Assembly: GCA_050331575.1 (NCBI GenBank)
Contig: JBHJGS010000007.1
Location: forward strand, 1 to 33,833
From: JBHJGS01 sp050331575
Lineage (GTDB): Bacteria; Pseudomonadota; Alphaproteobacteria; Sphingomonadales; Rhodothalassiaceae
Direction: 5' to 3'
DNA length: 33,833 nucleotides
Made by a program: the position numbers and the translations under genes. Positions within the stretch are counted from its first letter, which is position 1, and the number at the start of each line of letters is the position of its first letter. Positions 7,297 through 16,543 of this stretch are shown in pieces. The notes below the pieces were generated by a model, which worked only from the letters and a program-made list of their open reading frames with translations, had not been told where the DNA came from and ran no database searches.

Positions 7297-8738
7297 CCAC
7301 CGCGCTGCGCCCGTTGTGGACACCCCAGGATCTGGCTGGCCAGTTTCGTGTGGCCGAGCAGGCGGCGTGGCATGCCACCGGCGTGGCAACCGACAGCCGC
7401 GAGATCACGCCGGGGGACCTGTTCGTGGCCTTGGCCGGCGCCGAGGCCGACGGGCATGCTTATGTGGCCCACGCGTTGGCCAGCGGCGCGGCGGCCGCGC
7501 TGGTCCATCGGCTGCCACCGGAACTCGCGGACGACGATCCGCGCCTGGTCTTCTGCAACGACAGTTTTGAGGGCCTGCGCGCGCTGGCGCGTCTGGCGCG
7601 GGCTCGCACCCAAGCCCGCCTGATCGCTGTGACCGGTAGCGCCGGCAAGACCGGCACCGTGCGGGTCTTGGATCAAGCCCTGCGCCGCACCGGATTGACG
7701 CATGCCTCCGTGCGCAGCTTCAACAATCATGTCGGTGTGCCGCTGACCCTGGCACGGATGCATCCTGACGCGCGGTTCGGTGTCTTCGAGATCGGCATGA
7801 ATGCCCCCGGCGAGATCGATCGATTGACCGCACTGGTGCGCCCGCATGTGGCGTTGGTCACCAGCATCGGCGCAGCGCATATCGCCGCGTTCGATGATCT
7901 GGCCGGCATCGCGCAGGAAAAGGCCGCCATTTACGGGCATTTGGCGCCGGGCGGCGCCGCGCTGGTCAATCTTGACACCAACCACGCGTCGCATCTTCTG
8001 GCGCGCGCCCGCTGTGCCGGGGCGGAGCGGTTGATCACCTGTTCGCTGCAGGACGATGACGCCGACATCTTTCCGTTCCGCCTGGCCTGGCAGGGTGACG
8101 GGACTGCCATGGCGGTGCGGCTGATGCGCAGCCGGGTGGCGGTGCGCGTGGGCGTGCCCGGGCACGCCTGGGCCGGCAATGCGCTGATGATCCTGGCCGC
8201 GGTGGAAGCGGCCGGCGGCGATGTGGTGCAGGCCGGCTTGGCGCTGGCCGGCCTGAAGCCCGGCCCTGGACGGGGTCGGCGCACCCGGCTGGTGCTGCCC
8301 GGCGGCACCGTCACGCTGCACGACCACAGCTACAATGCCAATCCGCTGAGCCTGACCGCAGCGCTGGGCATGCTGGCGGCCGAGCCGCGGGCGGGGCGGC
8401 GCATCGCCGTGCTAGCGGACATGCGCGAGTTGGGCGCCCGCGCCGAGGCGCTGCACCGGGACTGTGCGCCGGCCCTGACCGCCGCCGGCATCGACCAGGT
8501 GTTGGCCCTGGGGCCGATGAGCGCGATGATGGCTGACGCCGCCGGCCTGACCGCACAGATCATCGCCAGCCCGGAGGACGGGGCGGCGCATCTGCTGCGC
8601 GCTGCGTGTGAGGGCGATCAGATCCTGGTCAAGGGCGCCAATGCCGCCGGTTTGGGCCGGCTGGTCGCGCGGCTGACAGCGCAGGGTGCGGCGGCCTTGC
8701 CAGCAGAGGGCCGGGACGCCATGGGGTGGGCGGCATGA
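7293..8738 (+). CDS. murF: UDP-MurNAc-pentapeptide synthetase MurF
   Basis: ATP-dependent ligase of 481 residues that joins D-Ala-D-Ala to UDP-MurNAc-tripeptide. The P-loop is TGSAGKTGT (114-122), with Ala and Gly where many homologues have Asn or Val and Thr. Other recognisable blocks are the MurE/F N-terminal VATDSREITPGDLFVAL, the FEIGMNAPGEI region and the C-terminal DHSYNANPLSL block. It uses the product of Ddl, yet no ddl is in this cluster, so that enzyme must be encoded elsewhere. The 5' end overlaps murE by 4 nt; mraY follows after 21 nt. Confidence 0.96.
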   Translation: MTTALRPLWTPQDLAGQFRVAEQAAWHATGVATDSREITPGDLFVALAGAEADGHAYVAHALASGAAAALVHRLPPELADDDPRLVFCNDSFEGLRALARLARARTQARLIAVTGSAGKTGTVRVLDQALRRTGLTHASVRSFNNHVGVPLTLARMHPDARFGVFEIGMNAPGEIDRLTALVRPHVALVTSIGAAHIAAFDDLAGIAQEKAAIYGHLAPGGAALVNLDTNHASHLLARARCAGAERLITCSLQDDDADIFPFRLAWQGDGTAMAVRLMRSRVAVRVGVPGHAWAGNALMILAAVEAAGGDVVQAGLALAGLKPGPGRGRRTRLVLPGGTVTLHDHSYNANPLSLTAALGMLAAEPRAGRRIAVLADMRELGARAEALHRDCAPALTAAGIDQVLALGPMSAMMADAAGLTAQIIASPEDGAAHLLRAACEGDQILVKGANAAGLGRLVARLTAQGAAALPAEGRDAMGWAA

Positions 8739-8759
8739 TCAAGGAAAGGCGCCGGCTTC

Positions 8760-9839
8760 ATGTTGTATAATCTGCTCAGCCCCTATGCGGACCAGTTTCC
8801 GCTGTTCAACCTGATCCGCTATCTGTCGTTCCGCTCCATGGCCGCGACCATGACGGCGCTGATCATCTGCTTCGTGATCGGCCCGCGCTTGATCCGCTGG
8901 TTGCGCACCAAGCAGAAGAAGGGCCAGCCGATCCGCACCGACGGGCCGCAATCGCATATTCTGACCAAGGCCGGCACGCCGACCATGGGCGGCTTCATGA
9001 TCCTGATCGCCTTTGCCGTGGCCACCCTGCTGTGGGCGGACCCAACCAATCCTTACGTGTGGATCTGCCTATTGGTGACCGCGGGCTTCGGGCTGATCGG
9101 CTTCACCGATGATTATGTCAAGGTCACCCGCAATTCCGCCCGTGCCCTGCCGGGCCGGGTAAAATTCCTCGCGGAATGCGCCATTGCGGTGGTGGCTGCG
9201 TGGGCGGTGGCGCTGGTATCCGGGCAATGGTCGATCGGCCTGCCGTTCACCCAGGCCGTGGTGCTGGATCTGGGGCTGTTCTATCTGGCCTTCGCCACGG
9301 TGGTCATGGTCGGCGCCGGCAATGCGGTCAATCTGACCGACGGGCTGGACGGTCTGGCGATCATGCCGGTGATCATTGCCGCAGCCGCCTTCGCGCTGAT
9401 CACCTATCTGGTCGGCCGGGTCGACTATGCGGGATATCTGCAGATCACCCATGTGCCGGGCTCTGGCGAATTGACCGTGTTCCTGGGCGCGTTGATCGGC
9501 GCGGGCCTTGGTTTTCTGTGGTTCAATGCCCCGCCGGCCATGGTATTTATGGGCGATACCGGGTCGCTGGCCCTGGGCGGCGCCTTGGGTGCCGTGGCGG
9601 TGGTGACGAAGCATGAATTGGTGTTGCTGGTGATCGGCGGTCTGTTCGTGCTGGAGACCGTGTCGGTGATGGTTCAGGTGGTCTCGTTCAAGCTGACCGG
9701 CAAACGGGTGTTCCGCATGGCCCCGATCCACCATCATTTCGAGCAGATGGGCTGGGCCGAGCCGACCATCGTGATCCGCTTCTGGATCATCGCGGTGATC
9801 CTGGCGCTGCTCGGCCTGTCAACGCTGAAGGTGAGATAG
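8760..9839 (+). CDS. mraY: Phospho-MurNAc-pentapeptide transferase MraY
   Basis: Integral membrane enzyme of 359 residues that transfers phospho-MurNAc-pentapeptide to undecaprenyl phosphate, forming lipid I. About ten hydrophobic helices are apparent. Family motifs are present: the DDYVKV aspartates, NLTDGLDGLA, and MAPIHHHFE near the C-terminus. ATG 8760 is preceded by AAGGAAAGG (8741-8749). The 21-nt gap after murF and the 4-nt gap before murD are among the few non-overlapping junctions in the cluster. Confidence 0.97.
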   Translation: MLYNLLSPYADQFPLFNLIRYLSFRSMAATMTALIICFVIGPRLIRWLRTKQKKGQPIRTDGPQSHILTKAGTPTMGGFMILIAFAVATLLWADPTNPYVWICLLVTAGFGLIGFTDDYVKVTRNSARALPGRVKFLAECAIAVVAAWAVALVSGQWSIGLPFTQAVVLDLGLFYLAFATVVMVGAGNAVNLTDGLDGLAIMPVIIAAAAFALITYLVGRVDYAGYLQITHVPGSGELTVFLGALIGAGLGFLWFNAPPAMVFMGDTGSLALGGALGAVAVVTKHELVLLVIGGLFVLETVSVMVQVVSFKLTGKRVFRMAPIHHHFEQMGWAEPTIVIRFWIIAVILALLGLSTLKVR

Positions 9840-9843
9840 CCGG

Positions 9844-11199
9844 ATGATCGTGCCCCAGCAGATGGCCGGAAAGCGCATCGCGGTGTTCGGGCTTGCCCGC
9901 ACCGGGGTGGCGGTGGTGCGCGCTCTGACCGCGGCGGGTGCCGTGATCACGGTCTGGGACGATGACGCCGACCGGCGCGCGCCATTGAGCGATCTGGCCG
10001 GCGATCTCTACCGCCTGGATCTCTCCGGCTTCGACGCGCTGGTGGTCGCCCCAGGCGTGCCCCTGAACCATCCGGCCCCGCATCCGGTCGTCGCGCGGGC
10101 GCAAAATGCCAGCGTGCCAGTGATCGGCGACATGGATCTTTTCCAAGGCGCGCGTGGCCAATTGCCGGCGCATAAGCTGGTTGGGGTCACCGGCACAAAC
10201 GGCAAGTCCACCACCGTCGCCCTGATCACCCACCTGCTGAACCAAGCCGGGCTGCCGGCGGTCGCGGCCGGCAATATCGGCTTGCCGGTGTTAAGCCTGA
10301 CGCCCCTGCCCAGCGGCGGCATCTATGTGTTCGAACTGTCCTCGTTTCAGTTGGAACTGACCCGGGCGATCGATGCTGACATTGCCATCCTGCTCAACCT
10401 CTCGCCAGACCATCTGGATCGGCACGGCTCCATGGGCGCCTATCTGGCCGCCAAGAAGCGCCTGTTTGACCTGCAAAGCCCGGGCCGCAGCGCCATCGTG
10501 GGATTGGATACCGCCGAGACCGCAGCCCTGGCCGACACCCTGCCCGGCCCGGTGATCACCATTGCCACCCGAACCACGGCGGACATCCATGTCACGGCCA
10601 CCGGCAGCTTGGTCGAACGTGGCGAAACGATTGCCGGTCTGCGCGACTGTGCCGCGCTGAAGGGGCGGCACAATTGGCAGAATGCCGCGGCCGCCTATGC
10701 CGCTGCGCGCGCGCTGGGCGTGGACCGGGAGGTCCTTTTGAACGGCCTGCGCCGCTTTCCGGGCCTGGCGCACCGTCAAGAACCGGTGGCGACCGTGCGC
10801 GGCGTGCAATACATCAACGACTCCAAGGCGACCAATTGGGAGGCCGCGGCCACCGGGCTGAGTGCGTTCGACCGCGTCCATTGGCTGGCGGGCGGGCGAC
10901 TGAAGGACGAAGACACAACACCGATCGTGCCGTTGCTGCCCCGGGTCTTGCGGCTCTACGCTTTCGGAGAGGCGGCCGATACCGTGGTCGATCTTTTCGG
11001 GGCGGCGGTGCCGCATCTGCGCTGTCGCACCCTAACCGAGGCGGTCGACGCCGCGGCCGCGCGTGCCATGCCCGGCGATGTCGTTCTCTTGTCGCCCGGC
11101 TGCGCGTCTTTTGACCAGTTCCGCGACTTCGAGGCTCGCGGCGACACCTTCAAGGCAGCGGTCACCACGGTCGCGCAGGCGCAGGAGGCGGCACAATGA
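9844..11199 (+). CDS. murD: UDP-MurNAc-L-Ala D-Glu ligase MurD
   Basis: Cytoplasmic ligase of 451 residues that adds D-glutamate to UDP-MurNAc-L-Ala. An N-terminal Rossmann-like domain (KRIAVFGLARTGVAVVRAL) binds the uridine nucleotide. The central ATPase domain carries the P-loop TGTNGKST with Lys121. FELSSFQLE and NLSPDHLDRHG are MurD-typical, as is INDSKATN. It lies 4 nt after mraY and overlaps ftsW by 4 nt. Confidence 0.97.
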   Translation: MIVPQQMAGKRIAVFGLARTGVAVVRALTAAGAVITVWDDDADRRAPLSDLAGDLYRLDLSGFDALVVAPGVPLNHPAPHPVVARAQNASVPVIGDMDLFQGARGQLPAHKLVGVTGTNGKSTTVALITHLLNQAGLPAVAAGNIGLPVLSLTPLPSGGIYVFELSSFQLELTRAIDADIAILLNLSPDHLDRHGSMGAYLAAKKRLFDLQSPGRSAIVGLDTAETAALADTLPGPVITIATRTTADIHVTATGSLVERGETIAGLRDCAALKGRHNWQNAAAAYAAARALGVDREVLLNGLRRFPGLAHRQEPVATVRGVQYINDSKATNWEAAATGLSAFDRVHWLAGGRLKDEDTTPIVPLLPRVLRLYAFGEAADTVVDLFGAAVPHLRCRTLTEAVDAAAARAMPGDVVLLSPGCASFDQFRDFEARGDTFKAAVTTVAQAQEAAQ

Positions 11200-12320
11200 G
11201 CCTGTTTGCCCGCTCCGATGACAGCTTGATCGCCCGCTGGTGGTGGACGGTGGACCGCTGGCTGCTGGTCATGATCGCCTTATTGCTTGGCGCGGGCCTG
11301 CTGCTCAATTTCGCCGCCAGTCCGCCGGTCGCGGAGCGGCTGGCGCTGCCGCCGATGCATTTCGTCAAGCGTCAGGGGGTGTTCTTGATCCCATGCCTTT
11401 TCATCATGGCCGGCTTGTCTTTCCTGTCGCCGCGCGGCGTGCGGCGGCTGGCGATCGTGAGCCTGCCCGCCGCCCTGTTGGCGCTTGCCGCGACATTGCT
11501 GGTCGGCGCGGAAATCAAGGGCGCCAGCCGCTGGCTGCAGCTGGGCCCGTTCACCCTGCAACCCTCTGAGTTCGTCAAGCCGCTGTTCATCGTGGTGGCC
11601 GGTTGGCTGCTCGCTGCTCAGATGGATGACCCGCGGGTGCCCGGCCGCGCGGTGGTCGCCGGCCTCTTTGCCCTGATCGCAGCCATGCTGGCGTTGCAGC
11701 CGGATTTCGGCCAGCTTGTCTTGATCACCGCCATCTTGATCGCGCAACTGGCCATTGCCGGGCTGCCGATGGTCTGGCTTGGCCTGACCGGGGCGGCCGG
11801 GCTGATGGGCGTCGCAGCCGCCTATGCCACCATGCCGCATGTCGCCAGCCGTATCGACCGCTTTGTCAATCCCAATGCCGGCGATACCTATCAGGTCGAC
11901 AAGGCCATCAGCGCCTTTCAGGCCGGCGGCCTCATCGGCCGAGGCCCTGGCGAGGGGGAGATCAAGCGCGCCCTGCCCGATGCTCACACCGACTATATCT
12001 TCGCCGTCGCCGGCGAGGAATTCGGCGTCATCGCCTGCCTGGGCTTGATCGCGGCCTTCGGCGTGATCGTCATCCGCGGCTTGAGCTTCCTGGCGGAGGA
12101 GGAAGATCCGTTCGTGATGATCGCCGGCTCCAGCCTATTCATGCTATTCGGCACGCAAGCGCTGATCAATCTGGGCGTCACCCTGGCGCTGATGCCGGCC
12201 AAGGGCATGACCTTGCCGTTCATATCCTATGGCGGCTCCTCGCTTCTCGCCCTGGCGGTAACCATGGGCATGATCCTGGCTCTGACCCGCTGCAACCGGT
12301 TTGCCCGGGGGTGCCGATGA
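11196..12320 (+). CDS. ftsW: Septal peptidoglycan glycosyltransferase FtsW
   Basis: SEDS-family polytopic membrane protein of 374 residues that polymerises lipid II at the septum in partnership with FtsI. About ten membrane helices are apparent. SEDS signatures include GASRWLQLGPFTLQPSEFVK, the acidic GPGEGEIKRALPDAHTDYIFA loop region, and PFISYGGSSLLA near the C-terminus. It overlaps murD and murG by 4 nt each. MurG and FtsW act consecutively, making and then using lipid II. Confidence 0.96.
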   Translation: MSLFARSDDSLIARWWWTVDRWLLVMIALLLGAGLLLNFAASPPVAERLALPPMHFVKRQGVFLIPCLFIMAGLSFLSPRGVRRLAIVSLPAALLALAATLLVGAEIKGASRWLQLGPFTLQPSEFVKPLFIVVAGWLLAAQMDDPRVPGRAVVAGLFALIAAMLALQPDFGQLVLITAILIAQLAIAGLPMVWLGLTGAAGLMGVAAAYATMPHVASRIDRFVNPNAGDTYQVDKAISAFQAGGLIGRGPGEGEIKRALPDAHTDYIFAVAGEEFGVIACLGLIAAFGVIVIRGLSFLAEEEDPFVMIAGSSLFMLFGTQALINLGVTLALMPAKGMTLPFISYGGSSLLALAVTMGMILALTRCNRFARGCR

Positions 12321-13510
12321 GCGGGGTCGACACCGCGGTTCAAGACGCCCGCAAGGTCGCCGAACGCATCGGCCGCCGGCTGACCTCGGTCGGCCTGGTG
12401 GTGGCTGCCGGCGGCACCGGCGGGCATCTGGTGCCGGCCTTGGCCGTGGCCCAGGCTTGGGCTGCGCGCGGCCGACCGGTGCTGGTGTTCACCGACAGTC
12501 GCGGCGCGCAAATTCCGCTCCCGGCCGATACCATCAAGCGCGTGGTGATCGAAGGCAGCGCGCTGACCGGCGGCGTCGACCGCAAGCTGATCACGGCGGT
12601 GAAGCTGGCGCGCGCGCTGGGCCGGGCGCACGGCGTGCTGGACCGAGCCGATCCCGCTGCAGTGGCAGCCTTCGGCGGCTATCCGGTTCTGCCGCTCTTG
12701 ACCGCTGCCCGGCTGCGCGGCCTGCCTATTGTCCTGCACGAACAAAATGCGGTGTTGGGCCGGGTCAACCGGCTATTCGCCGGTCAGGCCGATGCGCTTG
12801 CCCTGTCTTACGAGCAGACCGCGCGCCTGACCAAGACCCGTGCGCGCCTGGTCCTGACCGGCAATCCGTGCCGGCAGGCGGTGCATGATGCGGCCACCCA
12901 GGCCTACTCACCGCCAAGCGCACCGGAAGGGCCGGTTCGGCTGCTCGTCGTCGGGGGCTCGCAAGGCGCGCGCATCCTGTCTGACGTGGTGCCCGATGCG
13001 GTGGCGCTGCTGCCGCCGGGCGTGCGCCGGCGCCTGCGCATCGTCCAGCAATGCCGGCCGGAGGATCTGGAGCGGGTACGGCGGCGCTATCATGATGCCG
13101 AGGTGACGCCGAAGCTGAGCAGCTTCATGACCGATCTGCCGCGCCACATGGCCGAGGCGCATCTGGTGATCGGCCGGGCCGGCGGGTCGACCATCTCGGA
13201 ACTGCTGCTGATCGGCCGGCCGGCAATCCTGGTGCCATTGGCCATCGCCACGGACGATCACCAGGCCGCAAACGCCGCCCCGCTGGTCAAGGCCGGCGCC
13301 GCCTGGAGCCTGACCGAAACGCGCTTCACACCGCAGGAATTGGCCAAGCTGCTGCAAAAGCTGATCGCCAGCCCCGACATGCTGGCGCGGGCCGCCGCCG
13401 CTGCTAAGGCGCTGGCCACGCCCCGCGCGCGCGACGCCATCGTGGATCTGATCGAAGAGATGCTGCCGGCGTCTGCCCGGCGGGCGCTAAAGCGGGAGGA
13501 CGCGGCATGA
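12317..13510 (+). CDS. murG: Lipid II synthase MurG (UDP-GlcNAc transferase)
   Basis: Peripheral inner-membrane GT28 glycosyltransferase of 397 residues that adds GlcNAc to lipid I. The first G-loop is GGTGGH (32-37). Further motifs are HEQNAVLGRVNR, the second G-loop GGSQGAR and the donor-site GRAGGSTISELLLIGRPAI. ATG 12317 overlaps the ftsW stop by 4 nt, as at most junctions here; a GTG at 12311 in the same frame is less likely. The catalytic fold begins near residue 26, so there is an N-terminal extension of roughly 20-25 residues compared with E. coli MurG. Confidence 0.96.
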   Translation: MSGVDTAVQDARKVAERIGRRLTSVGLVVAAGGTGGHLVPALAVAQAWAARGRPVLVFTDSRGAQIPLPADTIKRVVIEGSALTGGVDRKLITAVKLARALGRAHGVLDRADPAAVAAFGGYPVLPLLTAARLRGLPIVLHEQNAVLGRVNRLFAGQADALALSYEQTARLTKTRARLVLTGNPCRQAVHDAATQAYSPPSAPEGPVRLLVVGGSQGARILSDVVPDAVALLPPGVRRRLRIVQQCRPEDLERVRRRYHDAEVTPKLSSFMTDLPRHMAEAHLVIGRAGGSTISELLLIGRPAILVPLAIATDDHQAANAAPLVKAGAAWSLTETRFTPQELAKLLQKLIASPDMLARAAAAAKALATPRARDAIVDLIEEMLPASARRALKREDAA

Positions 13511-14913
13511 GCGACCTACCCTTCGATATTGGCTGCGTCCATTTCACCGGCATCGGCGGCATCGGCATGTCCGGCATTGCCGAGGTCATGCATAATCTGG
13601 GTTATCACGTGCAGGGCAGCGACCTGAAGCGCTCCGCCATCATCGATCGGCTGGAAGGCTTGGGCATTCCGATCTTCATCGGCCAGCACGCCGAGAATAT
13701 CGCCCACGCGCAAGTCCTGGTCGTGTCTTCCGCGATCAAGCCGGACAATCCGGAAATGGCCGCCGCGCGCGAGGCCAAGATCCCGGTGGTGCGCCGCGCT
13801 GAGATGCTGGCCGAACTGATGCGGTTGAAATGGTGCGTGTCGATCGGCGGCACCCACGGCAAGACCACCACCACCTCGATGGTCGCTGCGGTGCTGGACG
13901 CGGCGGGCTATGATCCTACGGTGATCAATGGCGGCATCGTCAATGCCTACGGCACCAATGCACGGCTGGGCACCGGGCGTTGGATGGTGGTGGAGGCCGA
14001 TGAAAGCGACGGCACCTTTGTAAAGCTGCCCGCCACCATCGCCATCGTCACCAATATCGACCCGGAGCATCTGGACTTCTACGGCAGTTTCGAGGCGGTG
14101 AAGGAGGCATTCCGCACCTTCGTGGAGCGTGTCCCCTTCTATGGCATGGCGATCCTGTGCACCGATCATGCCGAGGTGCAGACCCTGTTCGCGCAGATCA
14201 TGGATCGCCGGGTGATCGGCTATGGTTTCAACAAGCAAGCCGATGTTCGCGGCGTGGATCTGCACTTTGACGCCGGCCAGGCGCATTTTTCCGTGGAGGT
14301 GAGCGAGCGGGTCGCAGACGGGATCGGGCGCATCGACGGGTTCAGCCTGCCCATGCCCGGCGCCCACAATGTCTCCAACGCGCTGGCGGCGATTGCCACG
14401 GGATTGAGCTTGCACATACCGCCTGAGGATCTGAAACGCGCCTTCCAGGGCTTTCAGGGCGTCCGTCGGCGCTTCACCCGTGTCGGCACCGGGGCGGGCC
14501 GCCAGGTGATCGACGATTATGGCCACCATCCCGTGGAGATCCGCGCCGTACTGGCCGCTGCCCGGCAGGCCTATGACGGCGCCATCATCGCGGTGGTTCA
14601 GCCGCACCGCTTCAGCCGCCTGGCCAATCTGTTCGAGGATTTCTGCACCTGCTTCAACGATGCCGATGCGGTGCTGGTCACGCCTGTCTATGCCGCCGGG
14701 GAAGCGCCGATCGACGGCGCCGACGCCGAGGGCCTCGCCGCCGGCCTGAAAGCCCACGGCCATCGCAATGCCCGCGCCGTGGCGGGCCAAGGTAGCCTGG
14801 CCCAATCCGTACTCGCCGTCTCTTCCCCAGGCGATGCGGTGATCTGCATGGGTGCCGGCGATATCACACGCTGGGCGCAGGCCTTGCCGGCCCAGCTGGA
14901 GGAATTGGCATGA
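13507..14913 (+). CDS. murC: UDP-MurNAc L-Ala ligase MurC
   Basis: Cytoplasmic ligase of 468 residues that starts the stem peptide by joining L-Ala to UDP-MurNAc. The N-terminal HFTGIGGIGMSGIAEV binds the uridine nucleotide. The P-loop is GGTHGKTTTT with Lys119. EADESDGTF and NIDPEHLDFYG are MurC-typical, and DDYGHHPVEI lies in the C-terminal domain. It overlaps murG and murB by 4 nt each. Confidence 0.97.
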   Translation: MSDLPFDIGCVHFTGIGGIGMSGIAEVMHNLGYHVQGSDLKRSAIIDRLEGLGIPIFIGQHAENIAHAQVLVVSSAIKPDNPEMAAAREAKIPVVRRAEMLAELMRLKWCVSIGGTHGKTTTTSMVAAVLDAAGYDPTVINGGIVNAYGTNARLGTGRWMVVEADESDGTFVKLPATIAIVTNIDPEHLDFYGSFEAVKEAFRTFVERVPFYGMAILCTDHAEVQTLFAQIMDRRVIGYGFNKQADVRGVDLHFDAGQAHFSVEVSERVADGIGRIDGFSLPMPGAHNVSNALAAIATGLSLHIPPEDLKRAFQGFQGVRRRFTRVGTGAGRQVIDDYGHHPVEIRAVLAAARQAYDGAIIAVVQPHRFSRLANLFEDFCTCFNDADAVLVTPVYAAGEAPIDGADAEGLAAGLKAHGHRNARAVAGQGSLAQSVLAVSSPGDAVICMGAGDITRWAQALPAQLEELA

Positions 14914-15818
14914 CCGAGCTGCCGTCCTGGTACCCCAAGGGCCTGCGGGGCCGGCTGCTCGGCAAGGCGTCGCTGCGGCGGCTGACCTGGTTTCGCGCCG
15001 GTGGACCGGCTGACTGGCTGTTTGAGCCGGCGGACCGGGAGGATTTGGCGCTGTTCATGGCTGCCCTGCCGCAGGAGATGCCGATCACGGTGCTGGGCAC
15101 CGGCTCCAACATCTTGATCCGCGATGGCGGCGTCGACGGCGTGGTGGTGCATCTGGGCAAAACCTTTCAAACCATCGAGATTGATGGCGAGCGGGTGCGT
15201 GCCGGCGGCGGCACATCGGATGTGGCGCTTGCGCAGGCGGCGGCACAGGCCAGCCTGACCGGCCTGGAATTCCTCCGCGGCGTTCCCGGCACTGTCGGCG
15301 GCGCGGTGGCGATGAACGCTGGCGCATATGGGCAAGAAGTGGCCGATGTCTTCATTTCCGCGGAACTGCTTCTGCGCGACGGCGAAATCGTGGAGCGGCC
15401 GCGCCACGCCTTTGAATTCGGCTATCGCCGCGCGGTTTTGCCGCCTGACGCGATCATTCTGTCCGCCCTGTTTCAATGCCGACCGCATGATGCGGAAACG
15501 ATCATGAAGCAGATGGAGCGGGTCTTGCTGGAGCGCGAGGAAAGTCAGCCGCTGCGCACCCGCACCGGCGGCTCCACCTTCAAGAACCCGCCCGGCGCCA
15601 AGGCATGGGAACTGATTGATCGCGCCGGCTGCCGCGGCTTGCGCATCGGCACCGCTCAGGTCTCTGAGAAGCACTGCAATTTCCTGATCGCCGACCCTGA
15701 GGCGCGCGCGGCTGATATCGAAGCGCTGGGCGAGGAAGTGCGTGCGCGGGTCAGGCAGTCCAGCGGCATCGATCTGGAATGGGAAATCCGCCGGATCGGC
15801 CGGGAGGCCCTGCCATGA
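14910..15818 (+). CDS. murB: UDP-N-acetylenolpyruvoylglucosamine reductase MurB
   Basis: FAD and NADPH dependent enzyme of 302 residues that reduces enolpyruvyl-UDP-GlcNAc to UDP-MurNAc. The FAD domain is seen in TWFRAGGPADWLF, LGTGSNILIRDGG and GVPGTVGGAVAMNAGAYG. The catalytic Ser lies in GGSTFKNP, and the proposed C-terminal catalytic Glu is in the IDLEWEIRRIG segment. Its 3' end overlaps ftsQ directly by 4 nt. In many alphaproteobacteria ddl sits at this junction; here there is no room for it. Confidence 0.96.
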   Translation: MTELPSWYPKGLRGRLLGKASLRRLTWFRAGGPADWLFEPADREDLALFMAALPQEMPITVLGTGSNILIRDGGVDGVVVHLGKTFQTIEIDGERVRAGGGTSDVALAQAAAQASLTGLEFLRGVPGTVGGAVAMNAGAYGQEVADVFISAELLLRDGEIVERPRHAFEFGYRRAVLPPDAIILSALFQCRPHDAETIMKQMERVLLEREESQPLRTRTGGSTFKNPPGAKAWELIDRAGCRGLRIGTAQVSEKHCNFLIADPEARAADIEALGEEVRARVRQSSGIDLEWEIRRIGREALP

Positions 15819-16543
15819 CCGCGCGCGGCGCCATCATCGCAAGTCTGATCGCGGCAGCCGCCATCGCGGCCTCGCCCCTTGTCCTTCCGCAGGCCAATCG
15901 TTGGCTGGTGCCCGAACCGCCAACACGCGCCACAGCGCATATCTCCGGCGCGCAGCAGACCCGATTGAAGGCAGTGGCCAAAGCCCTTGGATCCACCGGT
16001 TGCCGCGCGTCTGCGGCGCGTCAGGCGCTGCTGGATCTGCCATGGGTGACCGATGCCCAGATACGCTGCCGGGTCGATGGCATTGCCGAGATTGCCGTGG
16101 CCGAACATGTCGCCGTGGCCCTGTGGCAAAAGCATGGCCAATTGTTCCTGATCGCCGCGGACGGCACGGTGATCGCCGATCCCAGCGCCAAGGACTATGG
16201 CCATCTGCCGCTTCTGGTCGGCGCCGGCGCGCCGCAGGCCGCCGGCACGCTGCTCACCGTGACCGCACAGACGCCGGACCTGGCGAAGCGGATCTACGCC
16301 GCCGTTCGGGTGGGGCAGCGGCGTTGGGACATCGTGTTCCGCACCGGGATCCGCCTCGCCCTCCCCGATGAGGCGAAGGCCAACCTGGCGCAGGCCTGGG
16401 CACGCTTTGCGCGCCTGCAGCATGAGCAAGATCTTCTGGCGCGGGAGATTATCCGCATTGATTTGCGACGCCCGGACCGCATCGGGTTGCAGTTGACCAG
16501 TCGTGGCCGGGCGCTGATGAGCCGTGAAGCGAGGAGTATGTAA
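15815..16543 (+). CDS. ftsQ: Cell division protein FtsQ (short form)
   Basis: Bitopic divisome protein of 242 residues that normally scaffolds FtsL/FtsB. A membrane helix starts at about residue 5, so almost no cytoplasmic tail remains. The periplasmic part has a POTRA-like stretch ending in LPWVTDAQIRCRV, the VALWQKHGQLFLIAADGTVI block typical of alphaproteobacterial FtsQ, and a C-terminal beta region (RRWDIVFRTGIRLALP, then IDLRRPDRIGLQL). ATG 15815 overlaps murB by 4 nt; ATG 15779 would add 12 Pro/Gly-rich residues and overlap murB by 40 nt. It is shorter than many alphaproteobacterial homologues. Confidence 0.88.
   Translation: MTARGAIIASLIAAAAIAASPLVLPQANRWLVPEPPTRATAHISGAQQTRLKAVAKALGSTGCRASAARQALLDLPWVTDAQIRCRVDGIAEIAVAEHVAVALWQKHGQLFLIAADGTVIADPSAKDYGHLPLLVGAGAPQAAGTLLTVTAQTPDLAKRIYAAVRVGQRRWDIVFRTGIRLALPDEAKANLAQAWARFARLQHEQDLLAREIIRIDLRRPDRIGLQLTSRGRALMSREARSM

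Noticed and set aside
12311..12316. GTG start for murG
   Set aside because: ATG 12317 gives the 4-nt overlap with the ftsW stop seen at most junctions of the cluster.
13516..14805. 429-codon open frame antisense to murC
   Set aside because: High-GC shadow rich in His/Gly/Ala with no family pattern, lying wholly inside murC.
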